Of a DNA stretch of 64,000 bases, positions 26,684-35,044 are shown piece after piece. The stretch is from NCBI GenBank assembly GCA_001769125.1, contig MEOG01000064.1, positions 26,886 to 90,885 of the forward strand, in the 5' to 3' direction. Source of the stretch: Bacteroidetes bacterium GWF2_35_48 (GTDB lineage: Bacteria; Bacteroidota; Bacteroidia; Bacteroidales; GWF2-35-48). Position 1 is the first letter of the stretch. Each line of letters opens with the position of its first letter. The notes beneath the pieces are model-generated. The model made no database searches. It was not told the DNA's origin and was given only the letters and a program-made list of their open reading frames with translations. Made by a program: the position numbers and the translations under genes.

Positions 26684-27763
26684 ATGGAGTATGTGCTTTT
26701 CCTTACTTATAATTGTAATTTAAAATGTAAGTATTGTTTTGCAAATGAAATAGTAAATAATAAAAATTACGAGCTAGTCATAAGTGATAGTCAATTAAAT
26801 TCTACGATAGAATATATTAGAAGGGATATTGATAGAAGAAAAGCGATTCAAAATTTTATTGTTTTTTATGGTGGGGAACCAACTCTTGTTCCCCACATTA
26901 TCGAAGAAATAATCAATAGAACAAATGACCTGAAAATAAAATATATTCTGTACACAAATGGTGTTTTAATAAACAAATTACCACTCACAATAATAAAATT
27001 TGTTAATACAGTATTAATATCCATTGATGGTGAAAAAGCAACTCAGGATTTTTTTAGAGGAATAGGTACTTTTGACCAGATTATTTTCAATGCTAAAATT
27101 CTTAAAGAGAATAATAAAAACATAATTGCCAGATTGACTTATGATGAAGGTTCAGATATTTACAAAGCCGTTATTGTGTTAGAGAATAAGTTTGATGCTC
27201 TATATTGGCAAATTGTAAGTAAGTCAAAATTTAATGATTCAAATCAATTCTTGAAAAATTACTCTGAACAAATTCAAAATTTATTAACACACTGGATAAA
27301 TAAGTTAGAACAAGGTATTGTTATAAATATTATACCCTTTCAGATAGTGTTAGAAGTAATAATAAAAAAAGAAAAGAATAACTTTTTCAAATGTGGTTGT
27401 GGTCATGATCTTCAAGCAATAGATATTTCTGGTAATGTTTATCTTTGTGATGAATATATTGGTAATAAGGACCGGATTATTGGAAATACAAATTCAGAGG
27501 ATTACATTGCTTTAGATAATAAAATTTCTATTAATATTTTTGGGGATTGTAGGACTTGTCAATATTTGCATATTTGTTCGGGCAGATGTCGGAAATGTTT
27601 AGAATATAACTCTAAAGAACAAATAAAGACCTATTGCGAAATGACAAAAATATTAATAGATGCTATTTATTACAGGTATAATGATATCGTTTCTGCTTGC
27701 AGTTCTTTTAATTTAGATAGAATATTTTATAAAGGCGAATATTTGACAGAATTAATTCCTTAA
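26684..27763 (+). CDS. Radical SAM/SPASM protein, resembles the AF1577-type peptide-modifying family
   Basis: 359 residues. The radical SAM cluster motif is C11-x3-C15-x2-C18 (CNLKCKYC), followed by FYGGEPTL and YTNGVL in the expected places. A C-terminal auxiliary-cluster region has many Cys: FKCGCGHD, GNVYLCDEY, GDCRTCQYLHICSGRCRKC and TYCEM, as in SPASM enzymes. The middle segment (SIDGEKATQDFFRG, ARLTYDEGSDIYKAV) matches my memory of the AF1577 family of putative peptide-modifying enzymes, which a TIGR04084 search could confirm. The likely reaction is SAM-dependent modification of a peptide or protein. No precursor peptide is visible nearby. Confidence 0.85.
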   Translation: MEYVLFLTYNCNLKCKYCFANEIVNNKNYELVISDSQLNSTIEYIRRDIDRRKAIQNFIVFYGGEPTLVPHIIEEIINRTNDLKIKYILYTNGVLINKLPLTIIKFVNTVLISIDGEKATQDFFRGIGTFDQIIFNAKILKENNKNIIARLTYDEGSDIYKAVIVLENKFDALYWQIVSKSKFNDSNQFLKNYSEQIQNLLTHWINKLEQGIVINIIPFQIVLEVIIKKEKNNFFKCGCGHDLQAIDISGNVYLCDEYIGNKDRIIGNTNSEDYIALDNKISINIFGDCRTCQYLHICSGRCRKCLEYNSKEQIKTYCEMTKILIDAIYYRYNDIVSACSSFNLDRIFYKGEYLTELIP

Positions 27764-27831
27764 AACAATCTTAATTAGAACAAGTGAAAAGGAAACACAA
27801 CTAAACTTATTTTTCTTATTAATATTTTCAC

Positions 27832-28479
27832 ATGAATACAAACGCAGATACTTCTCTTGAATCTGAAGATGAATTTGAAGATGAAATTTTATTTAATGAA
27901 CAACTTTATAAGGCGATATCTCCAAAAATCAAACAATTTTTAGTAGAATATTATGGAGATAATTTTTATAACCTGAAACCCGAAACATATCTTGAAATTG
28001 AAACATTAATAGAAGATGATATTCTTTTATTTGCTAGTGAAATACCTGATATTTTATACCGTAACAGAACTATTACTGATGAAGACAAATTTGATGAAGC
28101 CTTAGATAATTTTGTGCCTGATAATATACCGATTAATTGGCCTGTAATTGAAAATTGGTTTGATAGAGATTTTTCAAATGATGACGATGAAGATACCTTT
28201 TTAGAAGATAGTGATCCGATTGACTTAACTGAAGATCAAAAAAAAGCAAAGGAAATAGTTGAACTAGCAAATGAAATGACCGATAACACACAGAGCTTTG
28301 CTCATTTTATGAAATCCGGTTATGAAATTACAAATAAAAAAGTTCAGCTATTTTTAGAAAATATTGCATCATTTGAGTTGTCTATTCTTTCACCTGATGG
28401 TTTTATTGCTCTTCAAACACACTTGAATTTACTTGTATCAACACTGTTAGAAAATTTATATACAATAATGCCTGATTAA
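27832..28479 (+). CDS. Acidic protein of unknown function
   Basis: 215 residues, strongly acidic, with clusters SLESEDEFEDEIL near the start and SNDDDEDTFLEDSDP near 120-134. Predicted helices fill the rest; there is no signal peptide, no transmembrane segment and no Cys. It begins 68 bases after the radical SAM gene and ends before the subtilase. It could be a substrate of the modifying enzymes upstream, a DNA-mimic type inhibitor, or a partner of the protease. None of these can be chosen from sequence. I do not recognise a family. Confidence 0.65.
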   Translation: MNTNADTSLESEDEFEDEILFNEQLYKAISPKIKQFLVEYYGDNFYNLKPETYLEIETLIEDDILLFASEIPDILYRNRTITDEDKFDEALDNFVPDNIPINWPVIENWFDRDFSNDDDEDTFLEDSDPIDLTEDQKKAKEIVELANEMTDNTQSFAHFMKSGYEITNKKVQLFLENIASFELSILSPDGFIALQTHLNLLVSTLLENLYTIMPD

Positions 28480-28486
28480 TAATATG

Positions 28487-28494
28487 TATATTTG
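28487..28494 (+). promoter_or_regulatory. Candidate -7 box TATATTTG before the subtilase
   Basis: TATATTTG fits TAnnTTTG and lies 41 bases before the subtilase ATG, inside the 56-base gap after the acidic gene. It suggests that the subtilase can be transcribed separately from the cassette. No clear -33 box. Confidence 0.4.
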
Positions 28495-28535
28495 TAATAC
28501 CATATAAGATTTAGTGAAATATTAATAAAAAATTT

Positions 28536-30998
28536 ATGCCAGCACAAGAAAAAAACAATTCCCATCTTCATTTTAATAATCCGCAAGAAGGTGTTGTTGA
28601 GTACAAACAGAAAACTAGGGTTGTAACTAGAGATGATGATGGTTTGCCCAAGTACTATCAACACATGAAAGATACTTTCAGGAATTGTACTGCAAATTTT
28701 AATAGCGATAAAAACACCCGACATCAAAATAGAAACAATACTTTACGCTTACCACAACATATAGATTACATTCTGATTAATTTTTTTGGTCCTTTCGATA
28801 TCGAAAAATTTACAAATCGTTACAAACAGAACTTTGGCCTAGTCCCCGTAAAATTTGAATTATTCAATTCATTGGGGCTTTTTGCAATTGATAACGATAA
28901 CCTTTTTAATAACTTTTTTCGGGAATTGCAGACTTTTCAAAGAACTAACGATCACACAGGGAATCTGCCCTATAATGTTGACATTCGATACATAAAAGAT
29001 TTTCGACTATTATCAGACTCAAACATAATTTCCTACAGGCAGCTTTACGATTCTGCATTTTTAAACCTTGTTGATGTTACTGAATTATTTCATGACCGCA
29101 TCCACCCAATAGAAGAAAGTTTAAAAACATATCTTCACCGAAACAATATAACATTCATTCATAATCAGGAGAACAAGACAATTCAGATATGGGGTGCTTC
29201 ACAGGCTCTGATAAATGAAATAATTGCAAATTTTGATATTATTCATTCTGTAAATTCTTCTCTGGCTGGTGTTGTTGCGCCGGGGTCATTTAATACACCA
29301 ATAAGAAGCTTTGGTTTTACCTTGGTGCCGCCCTCTCCAGATGCCCCAGTTATTGGCATTTTAGATTCAGGCATAAGTTCAAATACACCTTTAAATGCAA
29401 TAGTTAAAAATGCCAATAATGAATACGACCTGACAGGCACTGGTTCTTTAATTGATAATCTTTTCAATGGTTGCGGTCATGGAACTGGTGTTGCTGGTTT
29501 TGCTGCGCTTGGCTCTCAGCTTATCACAAACCATACAGGTAACAAACAGGCAGATGCATGGCTGTTATCAATAAAAATTTTAGATACTAATTCTCCCCGT
29601 GTTTCTGATTTAGAAATTATAAACCTTATAAGGAAAGCTCATGAGGAATATGGTGTAAGAATTTTTGTCCTTACTGTCACAGAAAATGACTCTAAGGGCG
29701 ATAATGAACCTATATCGGCATTTGCTTTTAATTTGGATAAGCTGGCTTATGAATTGGATATTCTTATAATAATTTCAGCAGGTAATATTTCACAGGATTA
29801 TTTTATTGATCAAAATTCTGGTACTGCAAGAATAGCATACCCTGATGATTTTATTCAGCAATGGTCAAATATTAAATCTCCATCTGAAAGCATGAATAAC
29901 TTGGCAATTGGTTCATGTGCCGGTAATTTTGAAAACGAAATAAACACGGGCATTGCAGTTGATAATGATTTTCCGGCATTATATTCAACAAAGTTTAATT
30001 ACGATTTTGAATCTGATATTTTATCAAGTAAGCAATCAAACAAATACTTAAACAAACCGGATATTTTATATTATGGCGGCGATTGGGATAATAGCCTTGA
30101 TTGTAGTATTACAGGATTAAAGCATCTTTCAGCCAAAACAGGTGTTTATTATGATAAAAACACAGGGACTAGTTTTTCTGCTGGTCTTATAGCCAATATT
30201 GCAGCAAAAATAATTTATCGTTATCCGTCTCTGAGCATGCAATCTGTTAAAGCATTATTAATAAGTTCCGCATTTGTGCCAAAATTCAATTCTTTCTATA
30301 ACAATTTTTCAGAAAAATTTGCACAACGCATTATTGGCAATGGTATTCCGGTAATTAACGAATGTTTACATTCTACTGATAATTCAGTAACAATAATTAT
30401 CGAAGATGAAATTAGCCCTGATAGAATAAAATCTTACCCACTTCATATTCCGGAATATCTTTTATCAAAAACAACAAAAAGTACAGTTCTCGATATTAAA
30501 GCAACTCTTTGCTACAGCTTTGAACCCTTGCTGAATAATCAAATGGCCTATTGCCCCATCCATATTGGGTTTGGCATTTTAAAAAATATGAATTTAAACG
30601 AGTGGACTACAAATACAGAAGGGAAACAAATACCTCATGGCTTAAATGGAAATAGCGCAGAAAATATCAAAATTAAAAATGGTCAGGGATGGTCAGAGGA
30701 TTATTATTTTAAATCAAAACTCCTCAGTAACGTACAAAAAATGGAGCTGGTTTATAATATTGAAAATATCTCTGGTAATGATAACACTTTCAAATTAGCC
30801 ATAAATTGTAAACGTCATAAATTAATGAATGAAGAACAGAAAAATCACTTTAACAGGTCTTATAAATTTAGCATTACCATGAATTTTCAGGAAAGACCTG
30901 TGAAAAATCTTCTTGAAGGTAATTTATATTACGAACTTTTTGCAGTAAATACGCTGGAAGCAATTACAGACTTGGAAGCAGAATTAAATGTTGAATAG
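28536..30998 (+). CDS. S8-family subtilisin-like protease, IetS-like
   Basis: 820 residues without signal peptide, so intracellular. An N-terminal region of about 265 residues precedes the protease domain. The catalytic triad is visible: D277 in VIGILDSGI, H315 in GCGHGTGVAG and S546 in GTSFSAG, with the oxyanion Asn N417 in IISAGN. A C-terminal beta-rich domain (about 620-820) follows. The neighbouring gene, read from the other strand and separated by 3 bases, is an AAA+ ATPase. Subtilase plus AAA+ ATPase is the composition of IetAS, reported as plasmid incompatibility/stability genes and later as an anti-phage system. Those are normally in one direction; here they converge. Defence function is inferred from this pairing. 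Confidence 0.85.
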   Translation: MPAQEKNNSHLHFNNPQEGVVEYKQKTRVVTRDDDGLPKYYQHMKDTFRNCTANFNSDKNTRHQNRNNTLRLPQHIDYILINFFGPFDIEKFTNRYKQNFGLVPVKFELFNSLGLFAIDNDNLFNNFFRELQTFQRTNDHTGNLPYNVDIRYIKDFRLLSDSNIISYRQLYDSAFLNLVDVTELFHDRIHPIEESLKTYLHRNNITFIHNQENKTIQIWGASQALINEIIANFDIIHSVNSSLAGVVAPGSFNTPIRSFGFTLVPPSPDAPVIGILDSGISSNTPLNAIVKNANNEYDLTGTGSLIDNLFNGCGHGTGVAGFAALGSQLITNHTGNKQADAWLLSIKILDTNSPRVSDLEIINLIRKAHEEYGVRIFVLTVTENDSKGDNEPISAFAFNLDKLAYELDILIIISAGNISQDYFIDQNSGTARIAYPDDFIQQWSNIKSPSESMNNLAIGSCAGNFENEINTGIAVDNDFPALYSTKFNYDFESDILSSKQSNKYLNKPDILYYGGDWDNSLDCSITGLKHLSAKTGVYYDKNTGTSFSAGLIANIAAKIIYRYPSLSMQSVKALLISSAFVPKFNSFYNNFSEKFAQRIIGNGIPVINECLHSTDNSVTIIIEDEISPDRIKSYPLHIPEYLLSKTTKSTVLDIKATLCYSFEPLLNNQMAYCPIHIGFGILKNMNLNEWTTNTEGKQIPHGLNGNSAENIKIKNGQGWSEDYYFKSKLLSNVQKMELVYNIENISGNDNTFKLAINCKRHKLMNEEQKNHFNRSYKFSITMNFQERPVKNLLEGNLYYELFAVNTLEAITDLEAELNVE

Positions 30999-31001
30999 TA
31001 A

Positions 31002-32030
31002 TTAGCTGCGTATTAAATTCTTTTTTTCTTCAGTAACAAGTTCCTGCCATATTCCTGTACTTATGGTCGCAGTTATTGGTCTGAGATTTTCAGCATAACT
31101 AAGCAGTGTTCTTTTTAACGCAGTGATTAAGGTCTTTTGAATACTAAAATAAGATAATCCGAGGGATGATTTTATAATTTTCTGAGAGTTTCGTGTATTA
31201 TCGAATTTAAAATTTCCTTTTTTTAACGTCAGTGCAATTAATTCTTTTATTTGAGATTCATTAGGTAGTTCAAGCTTTATAATAGCATCAAATCTTCTTA
31301 CTAATGCTTCATCAATCATTTCTTTTTGGTTTGTTGCGGCTATCACTAAATTTTCCTGTGGCAAATAATCAAAAAGTTGAAGAATGGTATTAACAACTCT
31401 TTTCATTTCACCGTGATCTTGGCTGTAATCCCTGATTTTTCCTAAAGAATCAAACTCATCAATAAAAATTATTGTGTTTTCAGTAGTAGCTTTTCTGAAT
31501 AATTTTGCAAGGTTTTTACTGGTTTCTCCTAGCTTTGAAGATACAATTGCGCCCAGATTTACAACTACCATCATTTTTTCCAGTTCCCCTGCAAGAACAT
31601 AAGCGGCTAAAGTTTTTCCGCAACCTGATGGCCCGTGTAGTAATATTTTATTTGAAATAGGTAAATCAAACTGTTTGAGAATATTTATTGACTTATGCTC
31701 TTTTACAAAAAATTCAAGATTTTCTCTTACATCTGTTGAGCAAACAAGATTTGAAAATTTATAATCAGAAGTAAGTTTCTCTATAATAAATTCATTAATT
31801 TCTCTGTCTTCCTCACGCAAAATATGTTTATTTGAACCAACTTTTACAAGGCCGCTGTTTTGTTGTTGCCTGATTGATTCTTTTATGAGTGATTGTAATT
31901 GCAAAGCGAAATTAATTTTTTTGGACTTTTTTGAATGATCAATTAGTTCACTTAAAGCAAATAGCAATCTTTCCTGGTCATTTTCCAGACCATATTTTGC
32001 TATATCTCGTATGAAATCAAATTGTGTCAT
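31002..32030 (-). CDS. AAA+ ATPase, IetA-like partner of the subtilase
   Basis: 342 residues. Helical N-terminal part (about 1-110), then a classical AAA domain: Walker A GPSGCGKT at 133-140, Walker B IIFIDE with D191-E192, sensor 1 N234 in AATNQ, and RR at 245-246 as arginine-finger position, followed by the helical lid. This is the FtsH/Cdc48-type AAA core without a protease domain. Its stop is 3 bases from the stop of the subtilase on the other strand, so the pair is tail to tail. By analogy with IetA it would sense or remodel a target and control the protease. The start at 32030 follows a good -7 box at 32053-32046. Confidence 0.85.
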   Translation of the reverse strand: MTQFDFIRDIAKYGLENDQERLLFALSELIDHSKKSKKINFALQLQSLIKESIRQQQNSGLVKVGSNKHILREEDREINEFIIEKLTSDYKFSNLVCSTDVRENLEFFVKEHKSINILKQFDLPISNKILLHGPSGCGKTLAAYVLAGELEKMMVVVNLGAIVSSKLGETSKNLAKLFRKATTENTIIFIDEFDSLGKIRDYSQDHGEMKRVVNTILQLFDYLPQENLVIAATNQKEMIDEALVRRFDAIIKLELPNESQIKELIALTLKKGNFKFDNTRNSQKIIKSSLGLSYFSIQKTLITALKRTLLSYAENLRPITATISTGIWQELVTEEKKNLIRS

Positions 32031-32045
32031 TTTTTCGATTTTCTA

Positions 32046-32053
32046 CAAAGATA
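32046..32053 (-). promoter_or_regulatory. Candidate -7 box TATCTTTG for the AAA+ gene
   Basis: On the minus strand TATCTTTG matches TAnnTTTG and ends 15 bases before the ATG, which gives a very short leader. The -33 element is not clear. Confidence 0.5.
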
Positions 32054-33110
32054 AAACAAAAAGATAAGAATTGTTCTTCCAAAAAATATTTTACAAACAA
32101 CCATCGGTTAATTTCAGTAACAATCAATCATGTATAAGATAAATATTTTTCTAACCCTTCATGCAGCAAAAATCCCCGCCCTTTCCTTGAAATGAATCGG
32201 TCAGGGCTTGCATGGTCTTTTTGCTGCATTCCCCACGCCAACCCCTCTGTTGTTTTTATCGCTTTCACATTTTTTGCACAGCCCACATCGTGCATAGAGC
32301 ATTGCAGTCCTCATGGCTTGCGGGCTTCATGCACTATGCACTTCACCGCAATCACTTTCCAGTCCTCATTCCATTCCGGGCTTCAAGTCATTGCTTTTTC
32401 CCAACACACAAAACAAAAAAACAGGCTGCCTCCAACCGCCTCCACCGGCATCCTTTGCGCCAGCAATAAAAAACAACCCCAAGCTATTTAACATAAAAGA
32501 AGCTATGGAACAATAGCCGTTTTCATCGGTATAAATGAATTTAATGGCTTTGTCCCATAGCAGCTTCTATGTCTCCACTTCGTTACGGGATAAACCTAAA
32601 TAGCCGCTCTGCCTACGCTTTTTCGCATGTGAGTTAAAAGCTACCCTGCCCGGCTTCTGGTCTGTCATGTTTTTTGTACCAGCCCTGCGGAATCCATTTG
32701 CTTAAACAAAAAAACACGCCAGTCCCCTGACATTTACCAACGTTTTCGTTAATGAGTGTCCCAAGCGATCCACCGCACCTTGTTTTGTCATGGTTTTTGA
32801 GAGCTAATGTTCTCACAAATGTTCAATTCTCTCCACTTCACTACATTCCGGAGCCACCGTTCCGGTGAATCCTTCATTTCGTTTCGTTCGTTCATCTCAC
32901 AATTGTTCAAACCACACATCATTCAGTTGCCTCAATCCTTCATCAACTCAATGATTTTTGCTTACACTCAGTCAAAAACTCACGCCAAAACGCCTACAGC
33001 CACCAACCCCCACCCAACCACCCTTAAAGTCAGAAAACAAAAAAGAAAATTAAAAAATGGTCTGAGGAATCATTAATAAAACCTTATGCAAAGATAAGCC
33101 GCCAACGCCC
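32054..33110. other. Gene-free region with strong C over G skew
   Basis: More than 1 kb between the AAA+ promoter and the J-domain gene. Short open frames exist on both strands, but their amino-acid composition (many His, Phe, Cys, Pro) is that of non-coding DNA and no family pattern appears. The plus strand is richer in C than in G over most of 32.2-33.05 kb, and more GC-rich than the cassette to its left. It contains the words cttctatgtctccacttc and agctatggaacaatagccg. I recall similar blocks in Bacteroidota islands but cannot name one. A non-coding RNA on the minus strand or a transfer-related region is possible. Confidence 0.5.
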
Positions 33111-33186
33111 TTGCAAGGTTATACAGAGTTTTTCAAAAAAAATCTCCAACCCTACGGGTAGTATTTTTTTTGAAAAAACCTTGCAA
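33111..33186. repeat. Large nested stem-loop (about 76 bases)
   Basis: The outer arms TTGCAAGGTT (33111-33120) and AACCTTGCAA (33177-33186) are perfect complements. The inner arms, 15 bases at 33129-33143 and 33163-33177, are also perfect (TTTTTC followed by A-rich sequence, against T-rich sequence and GAAAAA). The loop holds a small ACCC-TAC-GGGT stem. There is no gene on it. Candidates are an origin of transfer or single-strand origin, an attenuator or the end of a structured RNA. Confidence 0.75.
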
Positions 33187-33311
33187 TTCAGCAACCGCAC
33201 GGCTTTTTGGATGCTTAAGGTTTTTTTAATGATATATTCTTTTTATGCGGCGGCGAGCGTGAAGCGAGCAGCTTTTCAGAAAATAATTATAAATAAATAT
33301 CAACAGAGCCT

Positions 33312-33788
33312 ATGAAAACACAGTATTTTTCAGATTGCCGGACACTCGAAGAAGTGAAACGCAGGTACAAAGAATTAGCAATGTTACACCACCCAGACAA
33401 AGGCGGAAATACTGCAACCATGCAAGAAATTAACGCACAATATGAAAGCAGTATCCGAAATCCTGTTTTCTCTTTTGCTGAACAATCCGAAGAAGATCAG
33501 GAGGAATTTATTAAATATCCTGAAATCATTAACCATCTGATCGGGCTTCATGGTCTTATTATTGAGCTTATCGGAAACTGGATTTGGTTATCTGGTAACA
33601 CCTATCCGCACAGGTGCAAATTAAAAGAAATAGGTTTTTATTTTGCACCGAAAAAGGTCATGTGGTATTATCGCCCACCTGAATATAAAAGCATCAATAA
33701 AAGCCCAAAATCTATTGATTCTATCCGGGCAAAATATGGCAGCGATACCATAAACCTCAAATCCGTAAAATTTGAGTTGCAAAATTGA
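33312..33788 (+). CDS. J-domain (DnaJ-like) protein of mobile-element type
   Basis: 158 residues. A short J domain occupies about 8-50 (LEEVKRRYKELAMLHHPDKGGN with the diagnostic HPD, then MQEINAQYE). The rest (about 70-158) is not a chaperone zinc or substrate domain but an island-type tail (WIWLSGNTY, GFYFAPKKVMWYYRPP). Such T-antigen-like J proteins are common on Bacteroidota and phage-related elements and are thought to recruit Hsp70 during replication or assembly. A clear terminator hairpin follows the stop. Confidence 0.85.
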   Translation: MKTQYFSDCRTLEEVKRRYKELAMLHHPDKGGNTATMQEINAQYESSIRNPVFSFAEQSEEDQEEFIKYPEIINHLIGLHGLIIELIGNWIWLSGNTYPHRCKLKEIGFYFAPKKVMWYYRPPEYKSINKSPKSIDSIRAKYGSDTINLKSVKFELQN

Positions 33789-33792
33789 GCAG

Positions 33793-33813
33793 AGGGACGA
33801 AAGTCCCTTTTTT
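33793..33813 (+). terminator. Intrinsic terminator after the J-domain gene
   Basis: AGGGAC and GTCCCT enclose a GAAA tetraloop and are followed by a T run, directly after the stop codon at 33788. Confidence 0.8.
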
Positions 33814-33935
33814 CATTTCGGCAACTGAAAGCAGCAAAGTGAATAATTCATCATAAGCCCTGTATTTATAAGCATTGTAGAATTTTGTACTTGTATTGTG
33901 ATGTACCTTTGTATTAAACTTTAAAACGTAAATTT

Positions 33936-34154
33936 ATGGTACATCCTTTTTTAAATTTCATTCTTGGAACAGTTGCAACAGCAGGAACTGTTTTTAGCCT
34001 TGACGGCGTAAATCCCAACAATTTTGGCAGTATTGAAGAACTGATAAAGTACATTATCAGCATCGTAGGCGGTATACTGGCGACAGTAATAATCAATTTG
34101 CTGAAGAAAAAATTTCCGGAGTGGTTCAGTAATCAGAAAAATATTTCCAAATGA
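33936..34154 (+). CDS. Small membrane protein, unknown
   Basis: 72 residues with one long hydrophobic stretch in the second half (YIISIVGGILATVIINLL) and a shorter one near the N terminus (FLNFILGTVATAGTVF). It ends in a basic KKKFPEWF tail. The two-helix layout with a basic tail recalls small phage holins, but there is no lysis gene nearby. It sits between the J-domain gene and the DUF6266 genes. Confidence 0.55.
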   Translation: MVHPFLNFILGTVATAGTVFSLDGVNPNNFGSIEELIKYIISIVGGILATVIINLLKKKFPEWFSNQKNISK

Positions 34155-34266
34155 TTTTTCGCCGTATCAAATCCGTATTAAGTCCATATCAAGCCCACTA
34201 AACTGTGATAAAAAATGGTCGGGAAAAATTCAAAATTTTAGTATTAACCCTTTAATCTTTTTTCTT

Positions 34267-34911
34267 ATGGCAATTGTTCAAAATCCAGTAACAGGCAGAA
34301 CCCGTAAAAAATTTGGTTCAGCCGTTTTTTCCAAACAATTTGGGAAAAACACCATGCGCACCAAACCCATTGAAGTGCGTAACCCTAAAACGCAACTCCA
34401 GAAAGAGCAGCGTAGTAAATTCTCAATTATGGTCGCCCTTGCAAGGCTTTTCATGGGTTTTATCCGTGTCAGCTTCAAACAGGCAGCCACTGGTATGTCA
34501 CAGTTTAACGTGTTTGTCCGTTCCAACATCAGCACCGCAATAACGGGCGTATTTCCAAACTATGCTGTTGACTTTGCAAGCCTTATCATTTCAAAAGGCA
34601 CACTAACCGGCGCAGATACCGGAGCTGCTATAGCTGTAGCTGGTCATATAGTAGATATTACCTGGGTAGATAATTCCGGTAATGGTGATGCGCTTGCAAC
34701 TGATAAAGTAATGGCGCTCATTATTAATAACACAAAAAAAGCAATTATTCAAGACATGGTGACTAAAACCCGTGCTGATGTCAGTCTTTCATTAACCGTC
34801 CCTGCAACCTGGGTAGGTAATCAGGTGCATATTTTTATGGCATTTAAAACGCCTGCAGGTGATAGAATTTCTGACAGCAGCTTTCTTGCATCGGTGGCAG
34901 TCATTGCTTAA
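34267..34911 (+). CDS. DUF6266-family protein
   Basis: 214 residues. The N terminus MAIVQNPVTGRTRKKFGSAV and the middle (SNISTAITGVFPNYAVDFASLIISKGTLTGA, quoted in two parts of a longer run) agree with what I recall of DUF6266, a family frequent in Flavobacterium and relatives and of unknown function. The C-terminal half looks like an Ig-like beta sandwich (ITWVDNSGNGDALATDKVMAL). No export signal is present. A second DUF6266-type gene follows. The order of a basic N-terminal part and a beta sandwich is compatible with a structural role, but no phage structural genes accompany it. Confidence 0.8.
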   Translation: MAIVQNPVTGRTRKKFGSAVFSKQFGKNTMRTKPIEVRNPKTQLQKEQRSKFSIMVALARLFMGFIRVSFKQAATGMSQFNVFVRSNISTAITGVFPNYAVDFASLIISKGTLTGADTGAAIAVAGHIVDITWVDNSGNGDALATDKVMALIINNTKKAIIQDMVTKTRADVSLSLTVPATWVGNQVHIFMAFKTPAGDRISDSSFLASVAVIA

Positions 34912-34941
34912 AGCTTTCATTTGGTTGGTGGTTTCTTTCTG

Positions 34942-34979
34942 AAGGCAGTTGTCGGAAAAGTCCTTCAACTGCCTTTTTT
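34942..34979 (+). terminator. Intrinsic terminator after the first DUF6266 gene
   Basis: AAGGCAGTTG (34942-34951) pairs with CAACTGCCTT (34966-34975), followed by a T run. It lies 31 bases past the stop. Confidence 0.8.
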
Positions 34980-35044
34980 AGTAACCTATCAAAACATCAT
35001 TCAAATTCTAAAATCGTAAATCGTAATTCTAAAATTTAAAATTT

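Noticed and set aside
23247..27763. O-antigen or capsule biosynthesis locus
   Set aside because: The glycosyltransferase and acyltransferase would fit, but there is no flippase, polymerase, nucleotide-sugar gene or second glycosyltransferase, and the TIR-like and radical SAM genes do not fit.
27832..28479. RiPP precursor for the radical SAM enzyme
   Set aside because: At 215 residues with no Cys, no leader/core division and no repeated core motif it does not look like a precursor peptide.
32192..33076. Several open frames of 60-99 codons on both strands in the gene-free block
   Set aside because: They overlap one another in different frames, have compositions rich in His, Phe, Cys and Pro, lack promoters and resemble no family; non-coding DNA explains them better.
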